Part shown: one piece after another, positions 1-11,400 of the stretch
Layout of the letters: each line of letters starts with the position of its first letter
Numbering within the stretch: position 1 is the stretch's first letter
Assembly (NCBI GenBank): GCA_951230915.1
Contig: OX579633.1
Coordinates: 56,000,029 to 56,064,028, forward strand
DNA: 64,000 nucleotides
Origin: Antitrichia curtipendula
Lineage: Eukaryota; Streptophyta; Bryopsida; Hypnales; Leucodontaceae
Direction: 5' to 3'
Program-made: the position numbers and the translations under genes
Notes under the pieces: generated by a model
Database searches by the model: none
The model's input: the letters and a program-made list of their open reading frames with translations, nothing else
What the model was told of the DNA's origin: nothing

Positions 1-54
1 CAATTGGGAACTAGCAACTCCCTTTTCTAAATCATGGTTTCCTTGTCTCCAGCT

Positions 55-1989
55 CTAGAGCAAGTCTCGTCCCCACATTCTGGTGTCTTCTATGGTATCA
101 CTGCTGTGTTCCCAAGAAGGAGGCATGTAAGTCGTCAAGTTGAACATGGTGTACAAACGATCATGGAATGGTGCTGAACACAAAACGCAATGACGTTTAA
201 TCAAACAGTGCGTGATGAGACACTGAGGATGGTACACATGTGTACATGATCCAAGTGCCCAGCCACCTTCGGGACCAAATTGCTCTAGACATATGGGACA
301 TTTGGTGTGGTCCAAAACAAAGGGTGCAGGATGTGGCGACAGTAGCTTTTTTTCCTGCACTTTGATATGGCTGGACATTTGTTTTTTGTGGTCCCAACCA
401 TTTTCTGTCCAATCAGTGTCGGTCCTTTCCGCCAAGTCCATGTTAGTGGGGAACATGTCCTCCATCAATGCCCATGACGTGAGACATCACTCTCGTTTAG
501 GCTCTTGTGCAACGAAGTTTCGTGAAATTTTCTCCAATTCCTTTGCAACTTCTTGTGCTCTGTCCATTGAGAGGATGCACGCGACCTTCCAATGATAGTA
601 TGTGGCCCCAACTGTGACAACCGATCTCGAAGCATTCTATTTTCTTTTTCAAGGTCCAATCTCGACTGCGACTGTACGGAATGAGGAATCACAGGAAATG
701 AGAGTGAATCTTGGGTCTCCTGGAGATCATTTGTGGTAGTATCTTCCAGAATTGCCGTAAGAAGCGCATTTGAAGTCATTGAAGAATGCTTGGCACGCTT
801 GGCAACAGGAGAATGGTGAAGCAAATCATCGATGAGGTCACCTACAACCTTGTCCAAATGATGTGAATTCGGCTCAAGAAAGGCGTCATCCATGTCCGAC
901 AAAGTAAAAGTGTCTTGTACTTTGTCTCTGAGGCGTTGCAGTTCTAAAGATTGTTGAGAGAGGAGACGATTTTTGTGTGCACATTGAGATTGCAACTTCC
1001 TGACATTGCTTTGCAGCAAAGCAATGTTAATGTCCTTGGTCTTTAGGAGGTCGAGAGCCTTAGCTAGAGTCATAGCGTTGTCAGTTCGAGTCACTTTAGA
1101 TTGAGGGATGGAAGCACGGACAACTGCTCCCATGGGCATGTCATCGCTTGGACCAAATTCGAAGACATTGTTGGCATCTTGTGCTGGCAACGATGGATGC
1201 GGACTTGCTGCTGAAGTTGATCCTGGCCCAATTCGCGTGGTTGAATGTCGCACCTTCGGGAGGTTTTTCACTCTTTGACCTTGTGACGCTGAACGGTCCT
1301 TGTCATTTTCAATCTGAACTTCGGCGGGGCCCACAGTGTCTTCTTTGTCTTGTCCTATCTTTGGCTTCCGCGTACCGTCAGAATCATGATCTTCTTTGGA
1401 ATCATCACTGTGAACTTCAGTAGCTATTCTATTTCTAGGAGCACTTCGAATAGGCCCAAGTCCCCCGTCTAGGAAAAGCCATAACACCTCTTGGTATTGA
1501 TCCGCTTGTTGGACGTGCCATGTATGTAGTTTCCTTGACTGTGCTCCAATCGACCTCCTTTTGTAGGGCCACCTCAGCATATGCTCCTCTAGCGATGAAG
1601 AGAGGTACTTCATTCCTGTCTACGTTGGGAGTTTTATAAATAGCCTGCCACAATTCTATACACCTTTGAGTGAAGTCTGCATTTTCACAATGCTTCAGAT
1701 TTGCCATGTTAGTGTGACGGTTGTGATAATGGCGCCACGCCGGAAACATCTTGTTGATGTGACACCATTCGATGTAGTCTTCGCAGGTCTGCATTGTCCA
1801 TGGCTCTGGCTCCTCGTTCCACCCTTTAAAAGCAATGTGATTTTCACTATTCAATACATGTAACCGCTTCTTATGAATGGTGCTCTTGCGCTTCCGAGTC
1901 CTGTCTTTGGCAGCCTTGCTGAGGCAACCAAGAGTGCGCGTTGTCTGAGGGAGAGGAAGTGACCCCTCACTGTTGCCTCCGGTAGCCAT
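55..1989 (-). pseudogene. RING-H2 zinc-finger gene broken by two frameshifts
   Basis: Three minus-strand ORFs form one coding unit. The first (ATG at 1989, reading to about 1500) and the last (468 to 55) share a frame, and the middle one (1613 to 465) is in a different frame, so two compensating indels or unrecognised short introns separate them. The first part begins MATGGNSEG and is basic. The middle part is polar with a leucine-rich coiled-coil-like stretch around ALDLLKTKDINIALLQ. The last part has a RING-H2 motif: C57-x2-C60-x14-C75-x-H77-x2-H80-x2-C83-x10-C94-x2-C97 of that ORF. RING-H2 domains usually act in E3 ubiquitin ligases; the substrate is unknown. The gene lies in transposon-rich DNA next to a transposase pseudogene, so it may be cargo of a large element, but that is inference. 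Splicing cannot be excluded as the cause of the frame changes. Confidence 0.55.
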
Positions 1990-2189
1990 GGAATCTCTGT
2001 ACGTCGAGAACTTGCGATAACACAAGCTGGGATGAATGAAAAGTAAGAAGTAAACATTCAACACAGGGATCACGCATGCAACCAATAAAGGATACAAGAC
2101 AGAGAGCCAAAGTGGAGAATGAAGGTGAAGAAGACCGTACGGGCGCATGGATATATAGGTGGGCGAGCACGGGTACGCTTCTTTGAGCA

Positions 2190-2515
2190 TGTGTTCTGGG
2201 CGACTTCGGGTCCAGCTTGGGAGACCGCGGGTCCAGGAGGGGGCGACTTCGAGTCCAGCATGGGCGACTTCAGGTCCAAAGGAGGCGACCGCGGGTCCGA
2301 GAAGTCGCCTCAGCCACGGTCTCCCTTACCCGCATTCTCCGTCTCCTACCCGAGGTCGCCTCCATGCGTGTTCTCCTACCCGCGGTCGCCTACACCTGCA
2401 TTCTCCTATCCGCGCTCGCCCTTACACGAAGTCGCCCTACCTGAGGTCGCCCTAACATGAAGTCGCCCCTACCCGCGGTCGCTGTGTACCCGAAGTCGCT
2501 CGTCCATGTCACACC
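2190..2515. repeat. GC-rich degenerate short repeats in two opposed orientations
   Basis: The left half repeats variants of GGCGACTTCGGGTCCAGC and GGCGACCGCGGGTCC. The right half repeats the opposite-strand form, CCTACCCGCGGTCGCC, with many variants. The whole stretch is GC-rich and can fold back on itself. It separates two minus-strand coding units, upstream of the RING gene start, so it could be promoter-proximal. The overlapping ORFs on both strands here look like by-products of the repeat. Confidence 0.6.
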
Positions 2516-2567
2516 CGCATGCGCCCCTAAAATGTGCCACGCGGACGCCACATGGCATCCACGTAGC

Positions 2568-3483
2568 TTAGGTAAAAGGGGGGTAATTTTTTGAAAAGTC
2601 AAAGGTAAATTTGACTTTATGTGACGTCGCGGAGGGTCTACTGGATGTCGCGTGACGTCTGTCTATCGCGATGTCGCGATGTCGCGCAGAACAACCCTGC
2701 TTCTTGGTATATTCGGTACCGTCTCGTACATTTCGTGCTTCTTGCACATTCTGTACTCCAGTGTACAGCTTCTCTTCGAATTGCCGCGGGGTCTTCCGAA
2801 GTTCAGCAGTGGAGTCGTACAGAAGGTCGTCAATGCCTTCTGCCTTGTAAATCTCCTTGTCGTTGGAGCCAGTGATTTTTCCAATGGTCGCCAAACAGAA
2901 CTCGACCTTCTTCAACCATTTGCTTTGTTGATTTCGATTGGAAGTACCTGCAAACTCCGCCCAACTAACTAGCTTCTTCTTACGCTTCTCCATAACGATA
3001 CCCCTAGCAAACTGCTTGGCAATTACTTTGGACTTTGGCAAGTCTCTTAAATACACGAGAGGGAAAATTTCAATGATTCTTGCAAGGACTTCTGCATCCT
3101 TGCATTCGGAATACGCATACCCGGCCCTCCCTTTTCTCCCCTTCCTTGATCCAAAAACTTCTACGAGGTCTGTCTTCGCAAGGTCAAATGTCTTTGAGTT
3201 TGTGCGGATTTTTACCTGTTTTTGGCAAACCGTAGGTTGCCTCAAAGTCTTGTACGCTAACAGCGCGTGGAGGAGGATGCCTCTTCAAAGAAGCCAACTT
3301 GTCAAGTTCCTTATCCAAGTCACTTTTCTCTGGCCTCGCTTGTTCAGATCGTGGCGAGGTTGGCGACGTCGGAATTAGGTAATTGTCAATGAAATCTTCG
3401 TCCTCGACCTGAAAGAGGCTGTCAGGCTTGTTATCCCTAGAGAAATCGTGGTTGCGTACACACCACTCTTCATCGGACGCCAT
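2568..3483 (-). pseudogene. Conserved-looking gene of unknown function with one frameshift
   Basis: An ATG at 3483 opens a 99-codon ORF (MASDEEWCVRNHDF...). It is acidic, rich in S/T/P and ends at 3184. A second frame overlaps it and runs to 2568. From KTFDLAKTDLVEVFGSRKG onward the second frame has strong protein character: mixed basic, aromatic and acidic residues and the stretch IIEIFPLVYLRDLP. The simplest reading is one protein of about 300 residues with a 1-nt indel near 3190-3205. A GTAAAA donor-like site lies at the switch, but the implied intron would be only about 26 nt, too short for a plant. I recognise no domain. The C-terminal 60 residues look less protein-like and may read into non-coding DNA. 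Confidence 0.45.
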
Positions 3484-4364
3484 TGTATCCTAAACCGCAA
3501 ATCAAAAAAGAAAACTTCCGTAAGAGAGTACAATATATACTAAAGTAGTACATAATAAACCTTAACTTGTACAGTGCACAAGTGGTTGTACAGATGAACT
3601 TATGGTCTCATTGTAAGTACTTGTGCAATGTTGTACAAGCACTTGCGCGTTGTTGTAAGCACTTGCGCGATGTTGTAAGAACTTCTGTACAAAAAGATAA
3701 ACGCCTACCTGAAAACGTACCGAATGTATCTGCACAGGTACTGAATGTACTCGAAATTGTTTGCTTGTCCAGTGATTGTACGAGTGAATGTGAACTTATA
3801 CAGCAACTGTTTATCGCGGAAGAACTAAAGAACAATGCGGAAGAAATATTGAAGGAGCACGCCCTCTAACACAAAGTTCAAAATTGTTGTTTACAAGAAA
3901 ACAAGTGAGAAAACAACGTCGGCAAACGCTTGCGCTTGCGCGGTTCCAACGTTGGCCACCGAGATCCAGCACCTACTCCGTCGACGAAGACATCGCAGTT
4001 CATGAACATTTTTTTTTGAATTTGGAGGAGGAGGGAATGTCGCTGAAAAAGCTCCCCGAAGCGCCGGAATTTGCAGGTGAAGCCCGATTTAGAAAAGGCG
4101 TGGCGGACGATTATTGGTCCATTATGTTCAAAATGTACAAACTGTACAACCAGGTACGATAAGCAGACCGTGAAGGCTTCTACAAGCTTCAAGCTGGAAA
4201 ATGGAGCACAAATCTCCGATAGAGAAACTCTAAGCCAATATGAAATTTATATGAAAACTAAATGATGGCCCATGTGAATCACAATGTGTTCTTTTAGGTT
4301 TTCAAAAAAATAATTCAAAAAAAATAATTTAAGGTCAAAATTTTGCACTTGTACTAAAATCATA
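3484..4364. other. Spacer with short tandem repeat and weak plus-strand ORFs
   Basis: Between 3619 and 3685 the unit TTGTAAGCACTTGCGCGATG recurs about three times with variation. Plus-strand ORFs 3567-3869 and 3884-4162 lie here. The second has a protein-like stretch (SLKKLPEAPEFAGEARF) that could be an exon of an unrecognised gene, but neither has a domain I know. Confidence 0.3.
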
Positions 4365-4369
4365 CATTT
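4365..4369. other. Target-site duplication CATTT (left)
   Basis: CATTT stands directly before the element that begins TGTCGCACGCG (plus-strand view). The same five bases follow its other end at 7784-7788. Confidence 0.85.
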
Positions 4370-5466
4370 TGTCGCACGCGTAGTTAGCGCGTAAGTATCT
4401 TTAACACAAAAAATGTGGTAAGATGACACGAGTTATCGTCCCAGGGAATTCTACTATGTTGCTGCAAATTTTGGGTATCCGGATCACTTTCAAAACACCC
4501 CAAGCAATACGTACAATCATCGCTTTCTTTCGGAAACTAATATTTTCCGGATTCTAGCCCGGATCCAACTTCTTCTGGAATCCGGTTCCTATTCTCTTAA
4601 GTACTTGGTTTTAGATACCCCTGTTTCATCCTCAAGGGGTCCACTATTGATCTTTCCGAGGGGCAGGGACTCACCACTCCTGATTCACACTTTCTATCCG
4701 TAACAAACAAAACAAACACCCAAAAATTATACTGTAGTAGCAAGGGGAGAAGTCCGTACCCTCACAATCTTCCGGATGACTTATCCGGACAGTAGGTCAC
4801 ACAAGGCCCGGTTAGATCCACCTTACTACAACGACAGATCCAGACTTTCCGGATTGTAGTGCTGACTTCTTCGCTCTTGACTGCTCCGGAGGTTGGCAGA
4901 CCTTCCGATGGCTGGGATAATTCCTCTGGCGGTTGCTTATCTTCGCATGGAATCCTCCCTGGACTTCCGGACTCGCACCTTCACCCGTAACAGGCTTCCA
5001 CCGGATCACCGTTCCAGCAAATTAAAGGCACCACGTACAGCTCCTCTTTCATACATCTAAGGCTCTTTCGTCACAGCATATGTATCCGTCAATCAAAGAA
5101 TCCGGACTCCCTCTCGTACACTCTCACTTACAAACCAGAATGCAACTCAATCATAAACGCAATACGCAAAGAAATGATCAAACTGATCTCCGGTAGGCTC
5201 CGATTAAATGACAAGAAAGGAAATGACAGGCCAACAAGCCGGCCTGTCCTTAAAAGCAAACAAAAAGCGGCCAAAAGGCCCCCACAAAACCCGGCCAACG
5301 GCCAACTAGAAATCCAGCTAACGGTCCTAATAACCGTTCCGGCTAAAACGGAAAGCCGTTAAAAATCCTAAAGGTCCGGAACTAGGGGCCCACAGTCCGG
5401 GTTACCCGTTTCCGGAAATAACTAATAAGTCAAAATCCTAACTACCAAGGCAACAATCCACACTAG

Positions 5467-7372
5467 TCATTTGCGGGGCTTCTTTGATGACGATCCAGCC
5501 CTCAGATTCGCTGGAGTGGGCTTCTGGTTAGTCACCTTCGGTGGAGTTCTCTTCGTCGCGGAACGAGTCCGAATCTGAGGCAGATCTGAATCCATCTCTT
5601 CAGATTGGGAGTGAGACTCGGCGGATTCCTCTTCCGTCTCTTCGATCTCTAGTGGCTCCTCAAATCTCGTTTGCTTTTGTCGCGTCGTCTTCGTCTCGAT
5701 CAGATTGATGACGGTGTTGTCCGGATTTGCTGGCGGAGGAGTGTTCTGCATATGCATAAACCTATCTGGATCGGTCCGGGCTGGGTTTCTGACACTTGCT
5801 GCAGCTATGGCCTCAGCTTCCGTCTCCGTCAACTAGAGAGGCGGAAACAGGTTTACCACCGCCTGCCTTCCGGATGACCCCTCTAGAACTGTAGTCTATG
5901 TACCCACATCCTTCGGTGTAGTGACTTTCGGATAAGTCACCACATGAGTCGGGATTTCCGGATTCCTCTTTGCCGTTGAAGTTCCAGCCCCTTGAGTTTC
6001 TTGGAACTCTCTTCCCGGAAGATCCGCAAACATTGCTTGGTCAAGCAGGTTCGGGTCAAGGTTTCCGATTAGTTGTCGCATCTCCTTCAGCACTCCCTCC
6101 ATCCGAGCCTCGAAATCCGTCAGGATGAGCACGGCCTTTGTTCCAATAATGTGTCCTTGGGCCACCATCTAGGAGTTCCAGAGTTGGGCCCTCGAGATGG
6201 TGCTGGCCGGAAGGTCAATCAGGTCTCCCAGCTTCCGCACTAGAGCCATTGCCTCCGTCGCCTTTCGGTTCGCGATGTGCATCTCGTTTCGACCACTGGT
6301 GCTGGCTCCGAAACTGATCTCGTTCCTCCTGAAGACTCCAGATCTGGTTGTACAGAACCTTGACGTCTTCCGGATCCGGTCTTCATGCAATGGCGGCTAA
6401 GATCTCCCTCTCGTCCTTCACTCCTAACGTATTGCAAACGTCTTAGAGAACTGCCGCCATCCGGTCGTTCACCGTTCTCGTCGTTCGCAGCCAATGAATG
6501 GCGCTCTCGACCGGATCCGTGTCCGGGTTCGGACTTTTCGATTGGACGGAACCTTCCGCCACTGGTTTCCCCCGTGAAGTTCGATCGGTGGACTTCCGCC
6601 TGCTGGGTCCGGCCTTCTTCGGAGTGGTCTGTGTCTCCTCCGGAACGTCCTCCTCCTCTGATTCTGGCTCCTCCGGCTGAGCTTCCGGCTTCAGTCCGTA
6701 CTTGAGGAGGTTTTCCCCTTTCCGATACATAAGCTACTCCGGCTCGCTCAGGGTCTCCATCCGGTGGTATATGTGAAAAAGGTAAGGGCTAATGGGACTG
6801 GACTTCCGTCCCGCAATCCCATTTGCTAACTTATCCACAATCATGTGAATAAGTCCGCCCCAGTTCATAGGTCTTGGGGGCGGATTTACCCTATTTCCTA
6901 ACGCTCCGAAAATGGTGTTCGCCACCGTGATGGTCACCCGACTGGGCTTCTCCGAATATAGGATGGGAATCAGGAACTCTAAAAGTTGCTGATCCCGGGC
7001 GTAAACGCAATCCGTCGCCACGTATCCCTCCTTTGGATCGGCGGAGTTCCGGAACCTTTCCACCGCGAACTCCTCCGTCCGTCCAGCCCATCCCAATCCC
7101 CTATTAACAACAAAATAGGTTCCGGCCCAGAGTTCTTGAGTCTAAGCTCTCGGGCGGCCCCTCACCGTCAATTCATACTGATTGGGAACTCCGTAAAGGA
7201 GTTCCTCGATCATTCCCTCACTCTTCAAGTCCCACGGGCGGTGTAAGAATCCGACACAGCCCATGGTTTCTAAATCCTCCTTCAACTCCCTATGACGATC
7301 CGTATCAAACGGAATCACCGGGCTGACAGTCCGGGCAGTCACCGCTGGTTTTCGGACTGGGATTTCCGTCAT
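5467..7372 (-). pseudogene. Decayed copy of the LTR-element ORF
   Basis: The reading frame matches the intact ORF at 18829-20736 along its whole length, from ATG at 7372 to TGA at 5467. It is broken by stops at 7142 (TGG to TAG), 6734 (CAG to TAG), 6443 (CAA to TAA), 6383 (CGA to TGA), 6169 (CAG to TAG), 5896 (TAG) and 5833 (CAG to TAG). There is also a 2-nt deletion near 6300, where GGAACGGGAGATG became GAAACGAGATG. The length of 1906 nt against 1908 agrees with that deletion. Six of the seven stops are explained by C-to-T or G-to-A changes. No functional protein is expected. Confidence 0.85.
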
Positions 7373-7506
7373 CCTGTCAGTCTTCCGGAGTTGCACCGAC
7401 CTCACTTTTGCTTCCTATCTCGATCCTATCTCACCACTCTTTCTCTCACTAAACGTACTCGCGAAATGCCGCAGAGAAAAGAGACTGAATGAGAATGGCG
7501 GCGAGG

Positions 7507-7514
7507 TTTATATA
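7507..7514 (-). promoter_or_regulatory. TATA box of element copy II
   Basis: TATATAAA on the minus strand, about 135 bp upstream of the ORF start. The spacing matches that in the 18412-21833 copy, which supports a conserved core promoter inside the element. Confidence 0.6.
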
Positions 7515-7783
7515 GCGGCGGGAAACCCTAAGTTCCCGGCAGAGTTCCCGTAAGTTCCCTAGCCGGAACTCCTACGATCCGGAACTTCCAGCTTTCCGGC
7601 TACTGATTCCGGAACACTGTATTAACCTAATTATGGTTTTATCGTTCCTACGAATGAGATCTTTTCTAATTTAGGTTTCTAGCGTCTAAGTTTCTACACC
7701 TATGCAAAAATTTCAAAGTTCTTTTCCTATTTGCCTCTATTTTATGTATTAGGTTTAGTTTCTGGATGTTCCATAACCTTACA

Positions 7784-8203
7784 CATTTTCTAGGCTATTT
7801 TCTTATGTAGATTCTAAAACACTAATTAAGTGCCTAGTCTAAGTACCTAAACATTAGAGCATTGCATTCTTCTCTTTGAATTGTAAAAAAGAAACTTTCA
7901 ACTAAGCAAAAAAGAGTACAACATGCTAAAGCTGAATTTGTGACAGTACAAACCTTTAATGTTTGTACTCCTTACATTAAATTAATAGATGAAAATCACT
8001 TTTTATAATACAATTATCAATATATGCAGGATATAAGACTCCAATCTTTTTTTTTTTTTTTAAGTCAAAAGAATTATAAGAAAATTGACTCCAAACTTTC
8101 ATCCTGTGCAGAAATTCTGCCGTGACATCGATTTTGGACAACCGCATTGTGCTTTTACCCCAGTTTACCTTGATTACTTTGACTTACCACCTAGAATATT
8201 GAT
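7784..8203. other. AT-rich stretch upstream of the transposase gene
   Basis: It starts with the right-hand CATTT duplication (7784-7788) and contains a T-run near 8047. No coding capacity is visible. Its position suggests the promoter and 5' UTR of the transposase gene that starts at 8204. Confidence 0.4.
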
Positions 8204-8488
8204 ATGTCCTCAGATGCAATGGATTCCTCAGTAGACGCAGTGGACATGGTGGATTCATCGGACGATGAGTACTATCCGCGAGAACATGAAGTCTTATTGT
8301 CGGAGTCGTCAGACGATGAATTCCTAAATGCGGATGGAATGAATGCTGACGTCCCAGATTGTGAAGGTCTTCCGCGTAGGCTCTGGAATACTCGGGTTGT
8401 GACTCTGTACAATGAAGCCGGCTGTCGCAATCAGAATTTTTGGTTTTCAGTTGTTTATCTAGAAAACGGGACGGAAACTATCAACTAG
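8204..8488 (+). pseudogene. N-terminal part of the interrupted transposase-type gene
   Basis: An ORF of 94 codons starts at a clear ATG (MSSDAMDSSVDAVDMVDSSD). It is strongly acidic with SSDDE repeats, as is common at the N-terminus of transposon-encoded nuclear proteins, and ends at TAG 8488. The LTR-like element of about 3.3 kb follows at once, and coding-like sequence resumes on the same strand at 11754. I infer that this is the first part of the DUF7869-type gene, cut by the insertion. No domain is recognised in this part. Confidence 0.45.
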
Positions 8489-8499
8489 TATCTAGGTTT

Positions 8500-11400
8500 T
8501 GTTTAGAAACAGCCCAGGACGGAAAATTAGGAAAGACATGGAAGTAGTGGAATAGTTGGAATGAATCCAATCTTAGCGGTGACACCTAGCAACCGGATTG
8601 GAATCGAAACCTTGTCCGGAAGTAGTAGTGAACCGGATTAGGGTTGGACCAGAATTGTAGGACCGGACCGGTAAACGTCATCATGACGAGTTTTAGGTCA
8701 GAAGAGACTATAAGAGCCCAGGACCTCCTCAGTCACTCTCCATTTCCAAACGCTGTTTGGTGAGAGTGTTCTTTGGCGCTCCACATTTTCAAGTGTTGTG
8801 AGTATGCGCGTGTGTATGTGTGCGGTAGAGGTGTGCTGCAGGGTAGGTTTCCGGTAGCGTACCGATCGCTGTGCAAGTTTCCGGTTGAGATCGGAGAGAG
8901 AACGTGAGAACGAGACGTGCGGCTAGGACTGTGTGAGATAGAAACGGAAAGGAACTCTTTTTAGATCTAGTCTGTGTCCATGCCGCAGCTTAGGCGGAAT
9001 AGACAAGGACCGTCCACATCATCGGCTCCGGTCAAACTCCGGAAGATAGTTCCGGTTCTCCCCTCAACAGAGGAGGAGATGGAGATGCTCCGGTTGGATC
9101 TCAACCGGATGGGATGCCAGGGTTTGCTCGACAAACCTTGGGGTTTCAAGGACGAGCGGATGGTGAAGGAGATCCAGGGGAAGTGGACCAACCAATTCGA
9201 CAACACAATCCGCTGTGTTTCGGCGCACTGGACGGAAGAGATCTGGAGAGAGGTCTACAAATTCCGGGCAGGAGGGCACGGAATGGCAAACCGGAAAGAC
9301 GAGTATGTCCGGGGCAAGTTCCGAGGAGCGGTCAACCCCAAGGACGGATACGCGGTGGAGGACTGCATCGACGACCGGCACCGGAAACTGTTGCAGTTCT
9401 TGATCCCAATCCTCCATCCGGAGAAGCCGACAAGGGTGACGATCACCCTCGGCAACACCATTTTTGGTGCCCTGAGCGGAGACCGGAAGGCGGACTGGGC
9501 CCGGATCATGTTTGATCTGGTGGCCCAGTTGGCGACAAGGGTCGGAAGGAGTAGGCCGACACCCGTGTGTCCCTACCTCTTCCACCTCTATGAGCAACAC
9601 TAGCTCCTTTTGGACTCGGAAGAGAAGGAGTGGAAGGCCCAGGAGAATCTCCTGAAATACGGAGAATCGGAAACGGACGAGGAGGAAGAGGAAACCGGAT
9701 CCGAGACCGAAGAAGAAGAAGAAGATGAAGAAGAGGCGGAGCGGCAGACCAAGCGCCACAAGACGACGTCTCCAACCGGAAGAGGATCTCTGCTCGACGA
9801 CAAGACCGGAAAAGAGAAGACACCGGAAGGGGAGAAGGCAGGCGGTTCGAAGAAGGGACCTGCCGATCCGTTCGAGAAGTTGGTGAAGACCCTCTGCGAT
9901 ATCCGCGCAGATTGGGAGGCGAAGAGAATCGCCCTGCTCCAGATTGGAGAGTTGGTACAGGCAGCATCAGATAGTAAGTTGCCGGGGAAGGTAGCGGAGT
10001 GCACGACCAATCCAGTCGAGATCCGGAAGCAAGAAGCGGAGATTCGTCGACTTCAGGAGGAGGTTGACATGCTGAAGGCGGAAGTGGCCACCTTCAAGGA
10101 AGATATGGCCGCCACCCGGATAATGGCGGACGAAACACAGAAGGTGGCGGAATCGGTGAAGGCGACTTTTGGTGAGACCGGAAGCGTGGCGGTCAAGGCC
10201 AGGCTCTTCGACGAGAAGGTCTTGGAGGAGAAGAAACTATCCGGTTCCCGGATAATTCGGATCCTGACTGACTTCTCCGAGCAGATGGAGAAGAATTTGG
10301 TCTTAGCACGAGGAGCGGCGGACCGGATGGAAGAGTGCACACAAAAGCTGACCGGATCGATGAGGGTCCACCTATCGGACATCTCCATGCCGGAATCGTT
10401 TCCGGAAGTGCCAGACCCAGGGGAAGGAAGAGACCAGACTCCGCAGTCAAAGCCGAGTCAGCCTTCCCAGACCGCGCCGATCAACATCGAAGACTCTCCC
10501 GGTTCCGACATGCCAAATCCAATGGCTGGAGAGCGGAACAGGAACTTGGGAGAAGTCTTCGAGCAATTGGAGGCGGAGCCCAAGAGTCCTTCGTTGGGGC
10601 GTGGGATAGCGATGTAGAGTAAGTTAGGAAGGATAGGATGGGAACAGATCCGGATTAGTAATCCAATCCGGTAGTGTTAGGAGGACCGGAAGTTAGGATC
10701 CGGATTTAGGTTGACTTTTAAACGGCTCTTTTTGCCTTTTTGTATTTTTGGAAGTTCTCAAAGTGTATATAATTCAGTCCTTGTGCTGAGGACTGGGAGT
10801 CCTTCCCTCTGCATTTTTCTTTGTGATTTTCTCCTTGTGCTTCTTTGTTGTACGTTCTCCCATGTCTTGGCAGGGTTGTGCGTGAGGGAGTTCGGAAAAC
10901 ACGAGCGGATGCGTTGGGATTTCTCCCCTTGGTGTTTTTCTTGGTTCTAAGTGAATGTGAGCGGATAGGATAGAGTTGGGAGTGAACTTCAGTGCCTCAG
11001 TGCGTCTAGAGTTTGAGATTCCAGGTGAGAAAGCCGTTGTTTGGCTAGGTGGATAGGGAGGGATTCCTTAGTCGCGCTAGAACTCCTGGGTGAGAAATCC
11101 GGTTGAGTGTCCAATCTCCTGTGAGGTCTCGCCATCTTAGCAGTAAACGGAAGAATTCTAGTTGACGTTGGAACGGACGGGTGCACTTGTAACCACCTTA
11201 GCTTCGCACGGAATAGGATGACATCAGGGTCGTTGTAGTATTGAGAGGATCGTACGAGGAGTCTTTGTGTGACCAGTAGACCGGATTGCGATCTGGACTG
11301 CTGTGAAGGACCAAACCGGATCCGTACTAGCCTAGGAAAGAAGAGATTAGGAAAGTGGGTCTTCAGCCACTATAAGTCACGGAAGGTGTGGTGGGCCTAC

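Larger units (their letters stand above)
4370..7783 (-). mobile_element. Solo-LTR-like, ORF-carrying element, copy II
   Basis: This 3.41-kb element is the inverted counterpart of the copy at 18412-21833, similar along its full length. Read on the minus strand it begins TGTAAGGTTATGGAACATCC and ends in GCGTGCGACA, so the ends are TG...CA. It is flanked by a 5-bp duplication (CATTT on the plus strand). TG...CA ends plus a 5-bp duplication are the hallmark of integrase-mediated LTR insertion. I find no direct repeat between its two ends, so it is not LTR-internal-LTR at this scale and most resembles one solo LTR. It carries a TATA box, a decayed 635-codon ORF and a GC-richer sequence loaded with TCCGGA. 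It lies between the minus-strand genes and the transposase gene. Confidence 0.8.

Noticed and set aside
2119..2460. Overlapping plus-strand ORFs rich in R, P and S
   Set aside because: They are translations of the GC-rich repeat array, open in several frames at once and without domain content.
3190..3216. GTAAAA...AAAG as an intron joining the two frames at 3184-3245
   Set aside because: It would be only about 26 nt, far below plant intron size; a 1-nt indel is simpler.
9064..10010. Long minus-strand ORFs (up to 231 codons) opposite the LTR-element ORF
   Set aside because: Antisense shadows of the GA-rich coding strand; they consist of low-complexity L/F/S runs opposite the acidic stretch.
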